NCBI GenBank assembly: GCA_015680905.1
Contig: CM027377.1
Location: forward strand, 31,086,501 to 31,150,500
Direction of reading: 5' to 3'
Source: Coptis chinensis
Taxonomy: Eukaryota > Streptophyta > Magnoliopsida > Ranunculales > Ranunculaceae
Length of the DNA stretch: 64,000 bases
The notes under the pieces: model-generated
What the model saw: the letters and a program-made list of their open reading frames with translations, nothing else
Told to the model about the DNA's origin: nothing
Databases searched by the model: none
In this document: in pieces, positions 21,396 through 32,674 of the stretch
How the letters are laid out: each line of letters starts with the position of its first letter
How positions within the stretch are numbered: position 1 is the first letter of the stretch
Position numbers and translations under genes: made by a program

Positions 21396-22431
21396 GGGTG
21401 GTACAACCGTGATGACAAAACTGGGTATTACTTTCTAATTTGTTCCGACTCCTAAACTTCCTCAAGCAGTGAATACATTGATACAAACTCCACTCTTGAA
21501 CATGTTTTATAGTGAATCTGGGATTTGTAATAGAAATTGGAACACAACCAATGTTGCAATAATTTGAAAAGTCTCCCGTTAGGTCAATGTCCTTGAAGAC
21601 CTCGCCTTCAACCTGGAAAAAACAATGAGTAAAAGTTTACGATACCATGTAATCCAATCACAAAGTTGTACTCTATTTGGGAAAGAAAATGCTTAAATAG
21701 TTAAAATCTAATAACGTACTCAATTTAATTCTAATAACGTTTTAAATCTAAACTTCATACCATGTAGCAATTAAAAGTGGAAATATATATACTATCTATA
21801 TAATCTATATAGATAATAGTCTTTGTATTGCAATTTGGTAATATGGAAAGTGGAAATACACCAAATTCCATAAAAGAGAGGTTAGATCAGTTGTATCACC
21901 TATTTCTTAGCAAGTTATTTCAATTTGGTAATAGCAAGTTTTCTCCAAATATATTCTAGGTGTCCAGTACGTCTTTATCACATATTCACATACGTTCTCT
22001 ATTAGTGTTTTAGAATAGCAAATAAAACATCAAAACTAGCAATCTCAGGGTTCTTATTTTAGCAAAACAAACTGATTTTACCAAGTAAAACACCAAAACA
22101 TAGGACTTCCTAAGACTACAATTGTACGATAAAAAGAAAATAAATAAGAAAAAGAGAGAGCTTCATACTGCAAATTGAAGATTTGAAAACAAATGACTTA
22201 AAGAATGCAAACAGTACAAAGATTGTGTGTTATGCTCTTACGAAGAGCAGATGATATTAGAATATACAGACTTACCGATTTTGCCATCCAGGCCAACCAT
22301 GGGCACACTTATACTCAATCGACAGTACGTTGGCACACTTAAAAGCCAGTAAGGTAGCAAACTTCCCATATTCTAATGCCTTTTGCTTTAGGGGTGAACC
22401 ATGCCCTGGAATCATAGTAATTGTTCCCACT

Positions 22432-23733
22432 GCCTTACACTCTTTTCACTTTAAAAGACATAGGAACAACAACAAACATAAGGTGTGTTAAACAATCTCC
22501 CAAATTCTACAACATTCTCAGATGAAAAACAAAACAAAAAAATGAATCGAAGTTCAAATTCATAACTATAGTGAGAATATAATAATAATAAAAAAAATAG
22601 TAATAAAAAAAAACATTCCAATAAACCAACATTTTTTGTACTTCTCTTTTTGCCCATACAAAATTATCATTTATTTTGAGTCCAAAACCATTAGAGAGGT
22701 ACAAGTGTGTCTTTGAATGTTTGATGAGACTAAAACAAATAGCCAAATGCCCAAAGCCCAACCAGTCAGTTTGTATAATTATAATCACCCATTACAAACC
22801 CGTAAGCTCTCCCTCCTTTCTTTCACTCTTAATTCTTAAACAAGCATCAGACCTCAACCTAAACAAAAAATAAAAAACAAAAAACAGAAAACAAAAAACC
22901 AAAAACAAATTCAGAAAAGACTTGCAGCGCAACTTGTTGCATGTTTCTCCTAATTATTTGTAAAACTCGTTATCATTATCAATAAAATTTCCACTTAAAA
23001 AAAAACAAAACAAAACAAGGCAATTTTTTACTTTCAATGTTAATCTTTTATAGTTTTCTTCACATGATAGTAGGGTTATATAGACTTATAAAATTATATA
23101 AAGTTAACAATTTGTTGAATTGTTGTAGACTTGTGGACTAGATTATGTAGATATGTATAGACATAGTAGTATCAATTAATGGCTTAAGTGCTTAAGTAGT
23201 TAACTTCGTCATTCCATATTAAATTATTAGTAGTCAATGCACTCTAGTTTTGTGAATTGAAATAAATGCATAATTTTGTTGACCTTTATTGTTTAGACCT
23301 TCTGACCAAAAAAAATAAAAAAATAAAAAAATCATACTTTTTTTTTGGGTGGGGTGGAGTGTGCACATAATCTCGCACCCCCTGACTTAGAATTATGGCT
23401 CTGTCCCTGACTACAAAATTACTAGATTTGATAACACTACTAGATCTGACAAACAAGAACACTCTAAAATCAACCTTCAAAGGTCATAACAATTTAGAAA
23501 CAACAAATACTAGAAAGTAAACATACTTTTTGGGAAAGATGTACTAACAATTTCCCCTTCCACACGTTCTCATCCAGACTCAAACAAGAGATCTTGGGGT
23601 AGTCGAGCCCACACGTACACTTGAGCTTCAAAAAACATCGACAACCTCAATCGAAGAAAAAAAAACAAAAAAAAAACCAAGCAAATGATACAGAACTCAA
23701 ACCCTAACAAAATAAACCAACAATACTTGTATA
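22432..23733. other. AT-rich interval, no supported gene
   Basis: It contains low-complexity A-rich stretches (AAAACAAAAAAC type at about 22860-22905) and no convincing ORF. If the Cys-rich gene is real, its upstream exons should be here, but none was recognised. Confidence 0.4.
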
Positions 23734-23894
23734 TAAAGAATCAAAGATGGTGTTTTATCAATCAATTGGAACAATGATTAAAAAATAAACCCAATGGGGG
23801 TTGGATCATTCGGACCCCCATTGGGTTGCAGGGCATAAATGTTATCTAAATTCGCATGATATTCCAATTAATAGAGCACCATTTTTGATTCTTT
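23734..23894. mobile_element. Short fold-back element (MITE-like hairpin)
   Basis: The arms TAAAGAATCAAAGATGGTGT and ACCATTTTTGATTCTTTA are inverted copies with few mismatches. At the centre a perfect 14-base stem, AACCCAATGGGGGT (23788-23801) with ACCCCCATTGGGTT (23814-23827), closes on a 12-base loop. The whole 161 bp could fold as one long hairpin. A decayed MITE is the simplest reading; a small-RNA hairpin is possible but unproven. Confidence 0.55.
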
Positions 23895-24809
23895 ATTGCA
23901 TGTCTGCATCTAAAGTGAGAGAGAAGATAATGACAAGAGAGAAGGATTTGTGGGTTGTGGTTTTTAATATATAGGCGAGAGGAATGTGTTATGGTGTAGC
24001 GGTGTGGGGGTGTGCTTCTAGAAATATTTCACCATACAATGGTCACTTGACACGTATACACTCGTAATAAGGTGCAGTATTCATTTTGTCTACAATTTTA
24101 ATATATATCTCAGAATGAAAGGAATCAGTGGTAAAAAATCGACTGCACCAATATATTCAAATTCAGACAAACTTAAAAGCCCAATCCTGAATATACTTTT
24201 GAATTTTGATCAATTTGAGAGCCACGCTCCACTAGCACTATCAAACGTATATGTATATGATCCCATGAGCCATGATGTGAGTTTTAGACATACATGACGG
24301 CGGGCTACCATCTAACACATATCAATTATTGGACTCATATCATATAGGCATAATTTACGTGGATTGGCTCCATTAATATCTTCAAAAGAATTGACAACTC
24401 ATTATGGATTGGTTAATTAGGTGAGTTGAAATTTGTAGAAGAAGAAATAAAAACAAAAGTTGACTGGCGGTAGACTCAGCATGATCAATTTATGGACTAT
24501 AGTGGACTAGCTAGTGGTGCATTGGGTTCATGAGTTCAAGACATACACTTGACCTACATTTTGTAGTGGCTTATGGGCTATGTCCATATCCATTATCCAT
24601 TATCCATCAATCTTGGGGTTGGCCCTTGGAGATATGGGCTTTTAACTTGAGTATTGGAACTGCATATTATTGACTACTGAGTATTAACTTACAATGCCTT
24701 ATACTTGCATCATTCCTTCCAGCCCTCAGAAATCAGAAGCAGGTGCAGCATATCAATGTTGTTGGTTTATTTGTCTGTTGGAGTTTAAAGGCGAAACCTT
24801 TGCAACGAT
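23895..24809. other. Intergenic interval, no supported gene
   Basis: AT-rich, with short chance ORFs only and no repeat structure that I could define. Confidence 0.4.
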
Positions 24810-24818
24810 ACTATAGAG

Positions 24819-25524
24819 TGAGTGATTTTTTGCTCCCAGCGAAGTTGGGTCCAAATGCTCCAAGAGGGCAGGCATAGCAGTAATGTGTTTAGCAAATAAA
24901 GTATGACAAATTGCCAAAGATACCAACGATTGCAACTTCCAGTTTTGCCCCTCTCCACCACTGACCAATTAAAAGGGAAAGCCGATGTTTCTTTCCTGCC
25001 TATATTTTCTTCTCCAACGAGTGTATAAAAATGTAATAACCTAAAGAAAATAACCAGATTGGATTTTTTTTAAAAAGTTGATCTTCTCCTCGGCTTTGAT
25101 CCATTAAAATGTGGTATTGTTTGATCCACTCTTTCTTGTTCCGGTGATATCATATTCAAAACATCACAATATAAGAAATCTGTTTTATTTTTGTTGAAGT
25201 TGAGATTAACATAGAATAACAATTAGAAGTAAGTTCAAACTAAGAACGCTGAACGACAACAAACATACAGAATTACAAATAATTAACTTTTGATTGTTTC
25301 CTTAGTATATTATAGTGAAAATGACTGCTACTTTCAATCAAGTTTTATTGTTTTCCGTTTTTTCGCTCCTCTTTTTCATTTCCATATGACGAGGGGTAAA
25401 ATTGGAACTCGAGAATGTGATTATTTTTAGCAAGTTGTCACCTTGATTTTGTTCACCACGTGGCTGTTATGCAAGCCCCTTGGAGCGCTTGGACCAAACT
25501 GTGCTAGGAGCAAAAAATCACTCC
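24819..25524. mobile_element. MULE-like non-autonomous element (706 bp) with long TIRs
   Basis: About 60 bp at each end are inverted copies at roughly 80% identity by eye. Left: GAGTGATTTTTTGCTCCCAG, then GGGTCCAAATGCTCCAAG. Right, read inward: GAGTGATTTTTTGCTCCTAG, then TTGGTCCAAGCGCTCCAAG. Flanks ACTATAGAG (24810-24818) and TATATAGAG (25525-25533) match at seven of nine, fitting the nine-base duplication of Mutator-like elements. The interior is AT-rich with no transposase. Confidence 0.6.
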
Positions 25525-26182
25525 TATATAGAGTTAATGAATAGTCAAAAAGGTTGGCTGGCCATTGACCTACACTTTATCAAACTTAAAAGCATGGCTA
25601 GTAAGTAGGAGGATTGCTAGCGTCCTGCCCTTTCAAGGGGTAGGACCATGCTAACCTAAAAACAAACAAACGAAATGACTTGTTGACCTCTTACATAAGT
25701 TGCACTTCAGACTATTAAAAAGAACAAAAGACCACTAATGTCACATCCCGAATTTCGACAGAATTCGGAAAAACATTATTTGTTCCCAACTCTTCGATCT
25801 CCGAGGTGTGACGCACTCTCCACTTCCAAAAACCCATAAACAGTTTAAATATGCGGATAATTAAAAACCAATAAAATTTTTAACTTAAACAAAAGTCCTC
25901 TTCATTACAAAAATTTACAAATGAAAATGCAAATAACCTTATCTCAACTGAAAATCTATATCACCTCAAAGGAAAACAAGGCCTATTTTGAAATGCGACG
26001 CTAACGCAAACCACAAGCAGTAACCAATCTTCTTCAACACTAAACCTGTCAAGACTTATCAACTATGTTCATTTAATGAACACACCCGATAAGCAAACAT
26101 ACAAATCGGGTCAGCATTATAAAAATGCTGGTGTGAGTAGCTCTAAAATACAACATATACTTATATATACATACACCATTCA

Positions 26183-26398
26183 TAAGGCAGTTAGTTCCTC
26201 CACCGAGGCGCCTTAACTCCCAACAACTAATACAACATCTTTAAGAACAATAATTAAGGCCGGTAGTTTCTCCACTGAGGCGCCTTAACTTCCCACTAAC
26301 CACATAACAACTATTCTCATAATAAATAAGGCATGTAGTTCCTCCATCGAGGCGCCTTAGGTTCTAACTAAACAAATAACCAACTAAGCATATTATAT
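26183..26398 (+). repeat. Three tandem copies of a 72 bp unit inside the large LTR
   Basis: Copies begin at 26183, 26255 and 26327, each with TAAGGC...TAGTT(C/T)CTCCA followed by GAGGCGCCTTA. Spacing is exactly 72 in both cases. Confidence 0.8.
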
Positions 26399-26811
26399 CC
26401 GTACCTCATTTCATGCTCAATTACAGAGTGGGTCGTCTCTGCCCAAGTAATTAGTTTGACCCACCCCTCTGCAAAACTCTATCCAATCATATATTTCAAG
26501 ATATATTATTAACCAACACATTACCATAATTATATTAATTAAGGCTTTCTTTTTGTGTCCCTAAAATCACGTCGTATCTATGTCTTACCTAGTTTCCCTA
26601 GTTACCACAATCGCTTCCCAACGCCGAACATGTACATCCACATGCCTCCCCTCACATAATGAACCCCGTGCGTAACTACCCTGAGCGGGATGCCGCACAC
26701 CAGGTAACCCTCACACGAAAGCCATTATGCAAGTACTGCCACTATTTGGCATAAAATATCGCGCGTCTCGTTCTATTTTGCGAACGGAATAATCAAGCCA
26801 CTATTCGGCTA

Positions 26812-26925
26812 TGCCAGAAGGGCCATTCAGATTCACTGAAACGCCAGAAGGGCCAATCATATTCCTTACGCTCGAAGGCCATTCAGATTCACTGAAACGC
26901 CAGAAGGGCCAATCAAATTGCGCAA
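26812..26925 (+). repeat. Two tandem copies of a 56 bp unit inside the large LTR
   Basis: GGCCATTCAGATTCACTGAA occurs at 26821 and 26877, each followed by ACGCCAGAAGGGCCAATCA. The 110-codon ORF over this stretch is a by-product of the repeat. Confidence 0.8.
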
Positions 26926-27253
26926 GCCCACACAGGGCAAATCACATGAGTTGTGGTAGTCAGGTTCTAGGATTTTTGTTACGTAATTTATTCAGGTGTC
27001 ATACATTTATGACTCATAATTATTTTACTATATCACGTGCATGTCAAATACATTATTGCACTAAGCCACAATATTTAGAAATATCTCAATTATATCTCAT
27101 AACCAATTTCATTCTTTCACGTGCCAGTATATTATTGCACTAAGCCATAATCCCGTGGGAAAATATCCACACATACTATACTATCTCATAGTAGCATCTC
27201 ACATATAAAATAATAGAGTTTTTATATAAATCTATGTCTCCAAAACTATTGCA

Positions 27254-27257
<4 letters not shown>

Positions 27258-27332
<75 letters not shown>
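27258..27332 (+). repeat. (TA)n microsatellite
   Basis: About 37 uninterrupted TA units inside the large LTR. Confidence 0.95.
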
Positions 27333-27334
<2 letters not shown>

Positions 27335-27714
27335 AACATATTATATAATGTCACAATATCAACGTCAAATCGTAATTAGATAATGACAACCAAATTTATA
27401 CAAGCTTCCACAGCATTTTAGCATTTGATTTGTCCATACAATTTAATATATAAAAACGTAATACAATTAAACAGTCAACAGTACACAATCAAAGTCCATG
27501 AATCTAAGTCCGTATATAATTTAATACTCATAAAAACATATATATCAAATTCTTATTATCAGAATTCCCCTCTAGTTACATGCCAATATTATATTGCACT
27601 ACTCACGTCAAAACTTAATTAGATAATGACAAACAAGGTTATACAATGTTCGACAATATTTTATTATTACAATAGTCCATAAAATCAAATATGTGAAAAA
27701 CTGGAAAAAGTCAA

Positions 27715-27800
27715 CATTCCACAGTCAACGGTCAACGGTCAAAGTCAACGGTCAATGGTCAAAGTCAACACGTCATTGTCAAAGTCAAACTGTCATTCCA
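27715..27800 (+). repeat. GGTCAA-rich short repeats
   Basis: Repeated variants of ACGGTCAAAGTCA, with six or more copies of GGTCAA or AGTCAA in about 85 bases. They contain TTGAC-type W-box cores on the complementary strand, but they lie in LTR DNA and have no linked gene. Confidence 0.6.
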
Positions 27801-28220
27801 TGTTCAACAGGTTCAGGGTCATAGCCATGGTTCGTGGCTAAGGTCAATGTGCATGGCTCATGGGCTCATGACTAAGGTAATGGTTCGGACCTAACTGGCC
27901 AAACCCAAACCTTAGAACTCGAAAGTCTAAATGTTGAAAGACCCAATTAGATCTCTATTAAGTCCTATGGACTGGCCCCGAAAAATATTAGAAACTGGCC
28001 CAAAACTTTAAACTGAACTGGTCCACAAATTAAAACAAAACCGGGCCCAATCAAAACAAAGAGAACTAGCCCAAAACTTAACTTGGTTCGGTCCAAAGAA
28101 AACCAAATAGAAAAGGCCCAAACAAAATAAGGTTTTTGGCTCAACCAATTTAATCCAAAACCGGGCCCAAGGCCCAAGCTGACCTACTGTTCATCTTCTC
28201 CAGGCTTCTTCCTCCACCAT

Positions 28221-28520
28221 CACTACAACAAAAGGGGTCTTTTGCAACGCCCTATTTTGCAACGCCACAAAATTGTTGGTAAAAGACATCAATTGCCATG
28301 CCTCCCAATGTCACTAAATGTTTGTCGTTAACTAGATTTCTTCAGTGGCAAGCACTTGCAGCAAGTGGCAAATGGTCTAATTATTTGTTTTAAAATAAGA
28401 ATAAATATATATATTTTAATTAAATTAACCTTTTTTACAACGCGGTTGTAGTGGTTACACATAGAAGTATTCAGTAGCAACAAGTTTTCTCAGTAGCAAC
28501 AAGTGTCGCATATATGATTT
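28221..28520 (+). repeat. Left subterminal repeat zone of the CACTA element
   Basis: Motifs of the TTTTGCAACGCC and TTTTGCAACGCC(A/C)(C/A)AAA kind near 28239 and 28254, TTTACAACGCGG near 28431, and related GTAGCAACAAGT copies near 28475-28505. Confidence 0.65.
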
Positions 28521-28834
28521 TCATGTGCGGGATATTTGATTTCTCTACCAAATTTATTAGGGGCTAAAAAAGGACAAAATTAGAAAACCGTCTCTCTCCG
28601 TCCGCCCCATTTTCTTTTTTTTCTTCACTCAAAGTTTCAGCATCCCCTTAACCCTCCTTACTCCACCACCACAAACCTATGGTAAGCTCTCTCTCTCTCT
28701 CTCTCTCTCTAAATGTGTGTTAAAAGTTTAAACCTTTAATTTTAATTTTGGTTTTGGTGCGGTTTTGGGTTAATCCTCCACCACCGGAAAATAAATTTAG
28801 GGGTTGAACAATTATTTTCCAAATAGTAAAAAGG

Positions 28835-30917
28835 ATGTATGGATTCGAGGCTATGACGTTTAACATCCACGGAGGTTATTTAGAAGCAATAGTACATGGG
28901 CATAGATCCGGTCTTTTAACAAAGAGGATTATAACAATTTATGTCGATGTGAAACTCTTGATGATATTAAGATGCATCTCTCTCATCTTGAATATGGCCC
29001 TTATCTACAAAACGGTATTCAATTTCTCTTTTTTTTTTTTTTTATATAATTTTACCTTAATTCTTGTTTATTATAACCAATTGTATACAACTTAATGGTT
29101 TACTGAGCCTTCCCCATTGCATACAACTACGATTGTGGAGAAATGTACTCTTAAACCTGGTTGATGAGTATAAGCACATGTAATGTTATGCCAAGCCACG
29201 AGCCCTTTGTCGACATTCCTAGAGTATATCACGTATGTTTATTCTACTCATCGCTATATTTCCGTCGGTATATGTAAAATATAATTAAGGTTTTTCGTTG
29301 ACTCTTATAGGTATGGTCACATGATTGATAATGTTGTCCTCATTGTTCTTGGTACATAATTGCATGAGTGAGATGTGAATGAATTGTTAGAGAAATGTCA
29401 TCCATTGGGTATGTTTGACAGGTAATGTCTATGTTCCACGGTAATATATAGCTTTTGATGCTTCACTCTTTGGATGAATACTCATCTTCTACTTTCTTTC
29501 TTTCAAGATTGCTAGTCTTGCGGTTGCTCAAAATATCGCGTGAGCTTTACCGCTTAGTGCTTGTTGACACAACTTTGGCACCATACTTCTCTGAATGCAT
29601 TACATCTGAGGTATGTTCACTACCCACAATTGTTCTGGCTCGGTAAAATGATAATTACATAGTAGGCTCCAAAGCAAAGAAAACATAGCAGAAAAAACAT
29701 AATTACTAAGGATTCTAAAAAGCACTACCTAGAGTTCTTGCAGACTTTGGGCCATGGATACAAGGATGCCTTAATTGATAAATTAAACTCCTATCGTAGC
29801 GCAGACCCTCAAAATCTTTGAGGTTTGGACCTCGTGATAATAGGACCTTCATTTTGGATAGCATACTTGTATTTTGGTTGACAGTGAATGGGCACTTACA
29901 CCTTACGTTTTGTGATGATTGAACTTGTGTTCTCTGCTATTTTAACAACCCGGATAGGTAGTACAATTGAAATCATATTTAGATGAATGTGATTTTTGGA
30001 TATTGACGATCATCGGCCTATCATCCTATGAAGTCTTTTATTTCAGTTATATAAGGAAAACATTTTCATCTAATTTATTTGGCCACGTTCAGTTAATGGA
30101 TGTTAATTCTTTTCTCTTGATTGCAACAATGGGTCCATCATAATGCTTTTGTTTTAAATCAAAACTTTCCGTTCTCATCTTATGAGAAGACAAAAGTAAA
30201 CCAATGACACGAGAATATATAATATCATTTGGTTCTCGTATAGTTGGGCTATTCTTTAATATCTCTTTAATACACTCTTTGTAGGGCTTGGATGATATGA
30301 ACATTGAAATTATGAGGAACACACTTTACAAGGCATACCTCGAAGACTTTTATAGGTTTTGTCGTAAACGCCAGGTGTCTTTTGATAACACTCTATTTTT
30401 GAATATTTGCAATTGCACTTTTTAATCGGGACTTTGAAATTTCAACCACGAAACTTGGGAAGCTACCGCGAGATTATGTCCGATCTCTTGGCTTTTGAAG
30501 CCGATAGAAGAGCTGTTAATATCACAATAAACAGGTGGGTTTATTCTTGAATAAAAAACTTTTCTCCTTTTTCTGCCATTTCTCAAATAAATCGTACTAA
30601 CCTTTAGTTTTGTCATGTCCGATTGAGGGGACTGAAAAGTCTAATTGACATTTTCTCAATTATTTTGTGATCGTTAATTCATTTACCTAAACCTAGTGTG
30701 CTTTCTGTTTTTCAGCATTGGCACTTCATCCCACTCGAGATGACCGCAGGAAGCTCTATTCTAGTTTTGGCCTCTGTAAAGTGGCTCCTCAAGCATATTT
30801 CTGTTTGTTTGTTTACGTATAAGAGTTCTTGATCAAGATTAGGTGTATCATATTTTTCTTTGCAGCAGTCATCCTTATGGCCACGAGGAACTGGCTGTTT
30901 GTGAAGACATAGATCAA
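28835..30917 (+). pseudogene. VHA-d: Captured V-ATPase subunit d fragment inside the CACTA element
   Basis: Exon-like pieces, in order: 28835-29014 (MYGFEAMTFNIHGGYLEAIV, then YNNLCRCETLDDIKMHLS after a frameshift); about 29105-29230 (PSPLHTTTIVEKCTLK, LVDEYKHM, then PLSTFLEYIT); 29311-29421 (YGHMIDNVVLIVLGT, NELLEKCHPLGMFD); 29508-29610 (ELYRLVLVDTTLAPYFSE, CITSE); 30285-30374 ([20 protein letters not shown]); about 30440-30534 (EIMSDLLAFEADRRAVNITI); 30716-30775 (DDRRKLYSSFGL); 30866-30917 (HPYGHEELAVCEDIDQ). Subunit d sits in the central stalk of the vacuolar H+-ATPase and is normally about 350 residues; about the first two thirds is present. Introns are kept, so capture was at the DNA level, not through mRNA. 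Frameshifts, an altered acceptor before exon 2 and stops make it non-functional. Confidence 0.88.
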
Positions 30918-32249
30918 GTGAGTTCTCTATGAATTTTGACTCAAAAGCCCACTTTTTCACTCAAATTGTAGAGGGTCTATTGATAAGATCAAAGTCTATG
31001 CTTGTATCATTCTTTCCATCTTTGGTTATATTGTGTTCGTTTAGGTTGAGATTGTAGTTGAAATTTGGTTTGGGCAGCTTTATTTGGTAAAAACACTATA
31101 GTTTATGCTATTACTATTTTGTTATCTCACATTCTCACCATTATAAGAATGAAACTTGAGTCCCCTAACTCTCACGGGACCGGAAGAATTAAAATGTGGT
31201 ATGTAGCAAGTAGGAAGACTGGAGTGGGTGCTCTACCGATCTTTGAAAGTGCATTGTTAGGTGTTTGCTGAATGAAAGCTAATTGTTCAGCTGCTTTCTA
31301 AATTTGTGATTTTCTCTCTATGGTATTCCAAGCTCAGTACGAAAATCTGTCAATTTGATTGTGCTTATAGCTAATTGAGTTATGAATTCTTTGTGTTAGT
31401 GCTCATAGGTGATCAGGCTTTACTATGTTAATGGGACAGATATGTGATTGGATGCAAGATATTTAAGGTACTTAGATCTACTAAGAACTAGTTTAGAATA
31501 TCAATTTTATGTGTTCGAAAGCATTATGCGATTATTATCTACTACAGAATTTTGTCTTCTCCTTTATTACGTGAATTTGTTACTTAGATTCTTTGTTTTT
31601 GTTTAGTTAGTCTAAAGTATTTAGTATGTATGGTTTTGCAATGCATGGTTTCATAAGCTCTGAATGGAAGGAGCACTCATTAAATTAGGGGTGATGGTTC
31701 GAATCACTCAATCTGGATCCAATTATTTTCTTAAAAAACAAATAAACAAAAAATTATTTTAGATAATTTGGTAGCAACTAAGTTTAGAGCATTAGCATTT
31801 AGGAATGCTATATGAGTGCATTTTAGCTTTATTGTCTTTATTCAGTTACTTACTTGTGTCTTTTTTTTTAAAATTTTGTACCAGATGGGCGATCAGATGC
31901 CATTATGACTAATGAAGAATACTTGGGTGGATGCTCTTCAAATTAGAAGTTTATGGACTTTTGTTGATTTTGCTAAGTTGGTTTTTAAGAAATTTGCCTA
32001 AATAGGTTGATATTTGTGGAAATTTTGTAAGACGGTGTATTGGCAAAGACCTGTATGGTTGTGTGAAATATTTTTATAGTGTATGATTTGATTGAATGAA
32101 ATTAATATATTTTGTTATGATCATTGCGAATTGATATGGGGTGGTTGTGTTCATCTATGTAAGTTGCATTAGGTACAATCTGCAAATAAAAAAGATTCAA
32201 AATCGTGCAAATAAAAAAGCACTATTTTTCCATGGCAAGCTTAAGTAGC

Positions 32250-32674
32250 TATAAACACCTTTTTTGCAACGCTCTAGATGCAGCAGATGACTTAAACCTT
32301 TTGCAACAAACAAAGTGTGGCTAAAAGGTTTTCATTTGCGATGCTTCAAAGGCATAGGTAAAGGTACACTTTTTGCCATGCTTGATGGTGTTGTTACAAC
32401 TTATCTTTTGCAACACTAGGCGTTGCTAAAAATTTGAAATATTTTCAATATCAATTAAATTTGAAAAATAGAAGTAGCAACGACCGATGGCGTTGCAAAA
32501 GATTGGGAGCTTTTGCAACGCCACACATTCGTCGCAAATTTATCTTTGTGACCCACTTTTTTAGCAACGCCTTTGCGGCGCCCTATTTGGTGTTGCAATT
32601 GGTCAATTGCAACGCTTTTAGGACTTTTAGCGATGGTATATGGCGGCTTGCGAAAACCACTTTTCGTTGTAGTG
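32250..32674 (+). repeat. Right subterminal repeat zone of the CACTA element
   Basis: At least ten degenerate copies of TTTTGCAACG or its complement, for example near 32263, 32300, 32408, 32494, 32512, 32568 and 32608. The density is much higher than elsewhere in the window and matches the left end. Confidence 0.7.

Larger units (their letters stand above)
20892..22431 (-). pseudogene. Cys-rich protein gene fragment of unknown family, interrupted by a TIR element
   Basis: A last exon begins at 21614 after a TTTTTTCCAG acceptor and reads VEGEVFKDIDLTGDFSNYC, then NIGCVPISITNPRF, EWSLYQCIHCLRKFRSR and QFCHHGCTT. Removing the element at 20955-21395 and one copy of GGGT lets the same frame run on as HCPKCYNLFGPQTRLASSS to a stop at 20892. 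The Cys pairs CNIGC, CIHC, CHHGC and CPKC suggest metal binding. An upstream exon-like piece (22431-22276, between a CAG acceptor and a GTAAG donor) reads ITMIPGHGSPLKQKALEYGK and FATLLAFKCANVLSIEYKC. Its phase does not fit the last exon directly, so another exon is missing or the gene is decayed. I do not recognise the family. With the insertion, the protein would end in about 13 element-derived residues and lose the last Cys pair. Confidence 0.5.
28221..32674. mobile_element. Non-autonomous CACTA transposon carrying V-ATPase subunit d gene pieces
   Basis: The left end is CACTACAACAAAAGGGG, and the right end read inward is CACTACAACGAAAAGTGG, the signature terminus of CACTA (En/Spm) elements. 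Flanking triplets are CAT and CAC, a three-base duplication with one change. Both ends hold many subterminal copies of TTTTGCAACGCC and relatives in both orientations, the type of motif bound by the transposase accessory protein. No transposase ORF is visible in 4454 bp. Instead, 28835-30917 contains eight exon-like pieces of a host gene with their introns. It is nested in the large LTR-like unit. Confidence 0.9.

Noticed and set aside
26811..27143. 110-codon plus ORF
   Set aside because: Its start is a 56 bp tandem repeat and its rest is AT-rich LTR DNA.
27965..28177. 70-codon minus ORF with repeated Gly/Phe/Leu
   Set aside because: Comes from repeated GGCCCAAA/GGTCC motifs of the LTR-like unit; no protein pattern.
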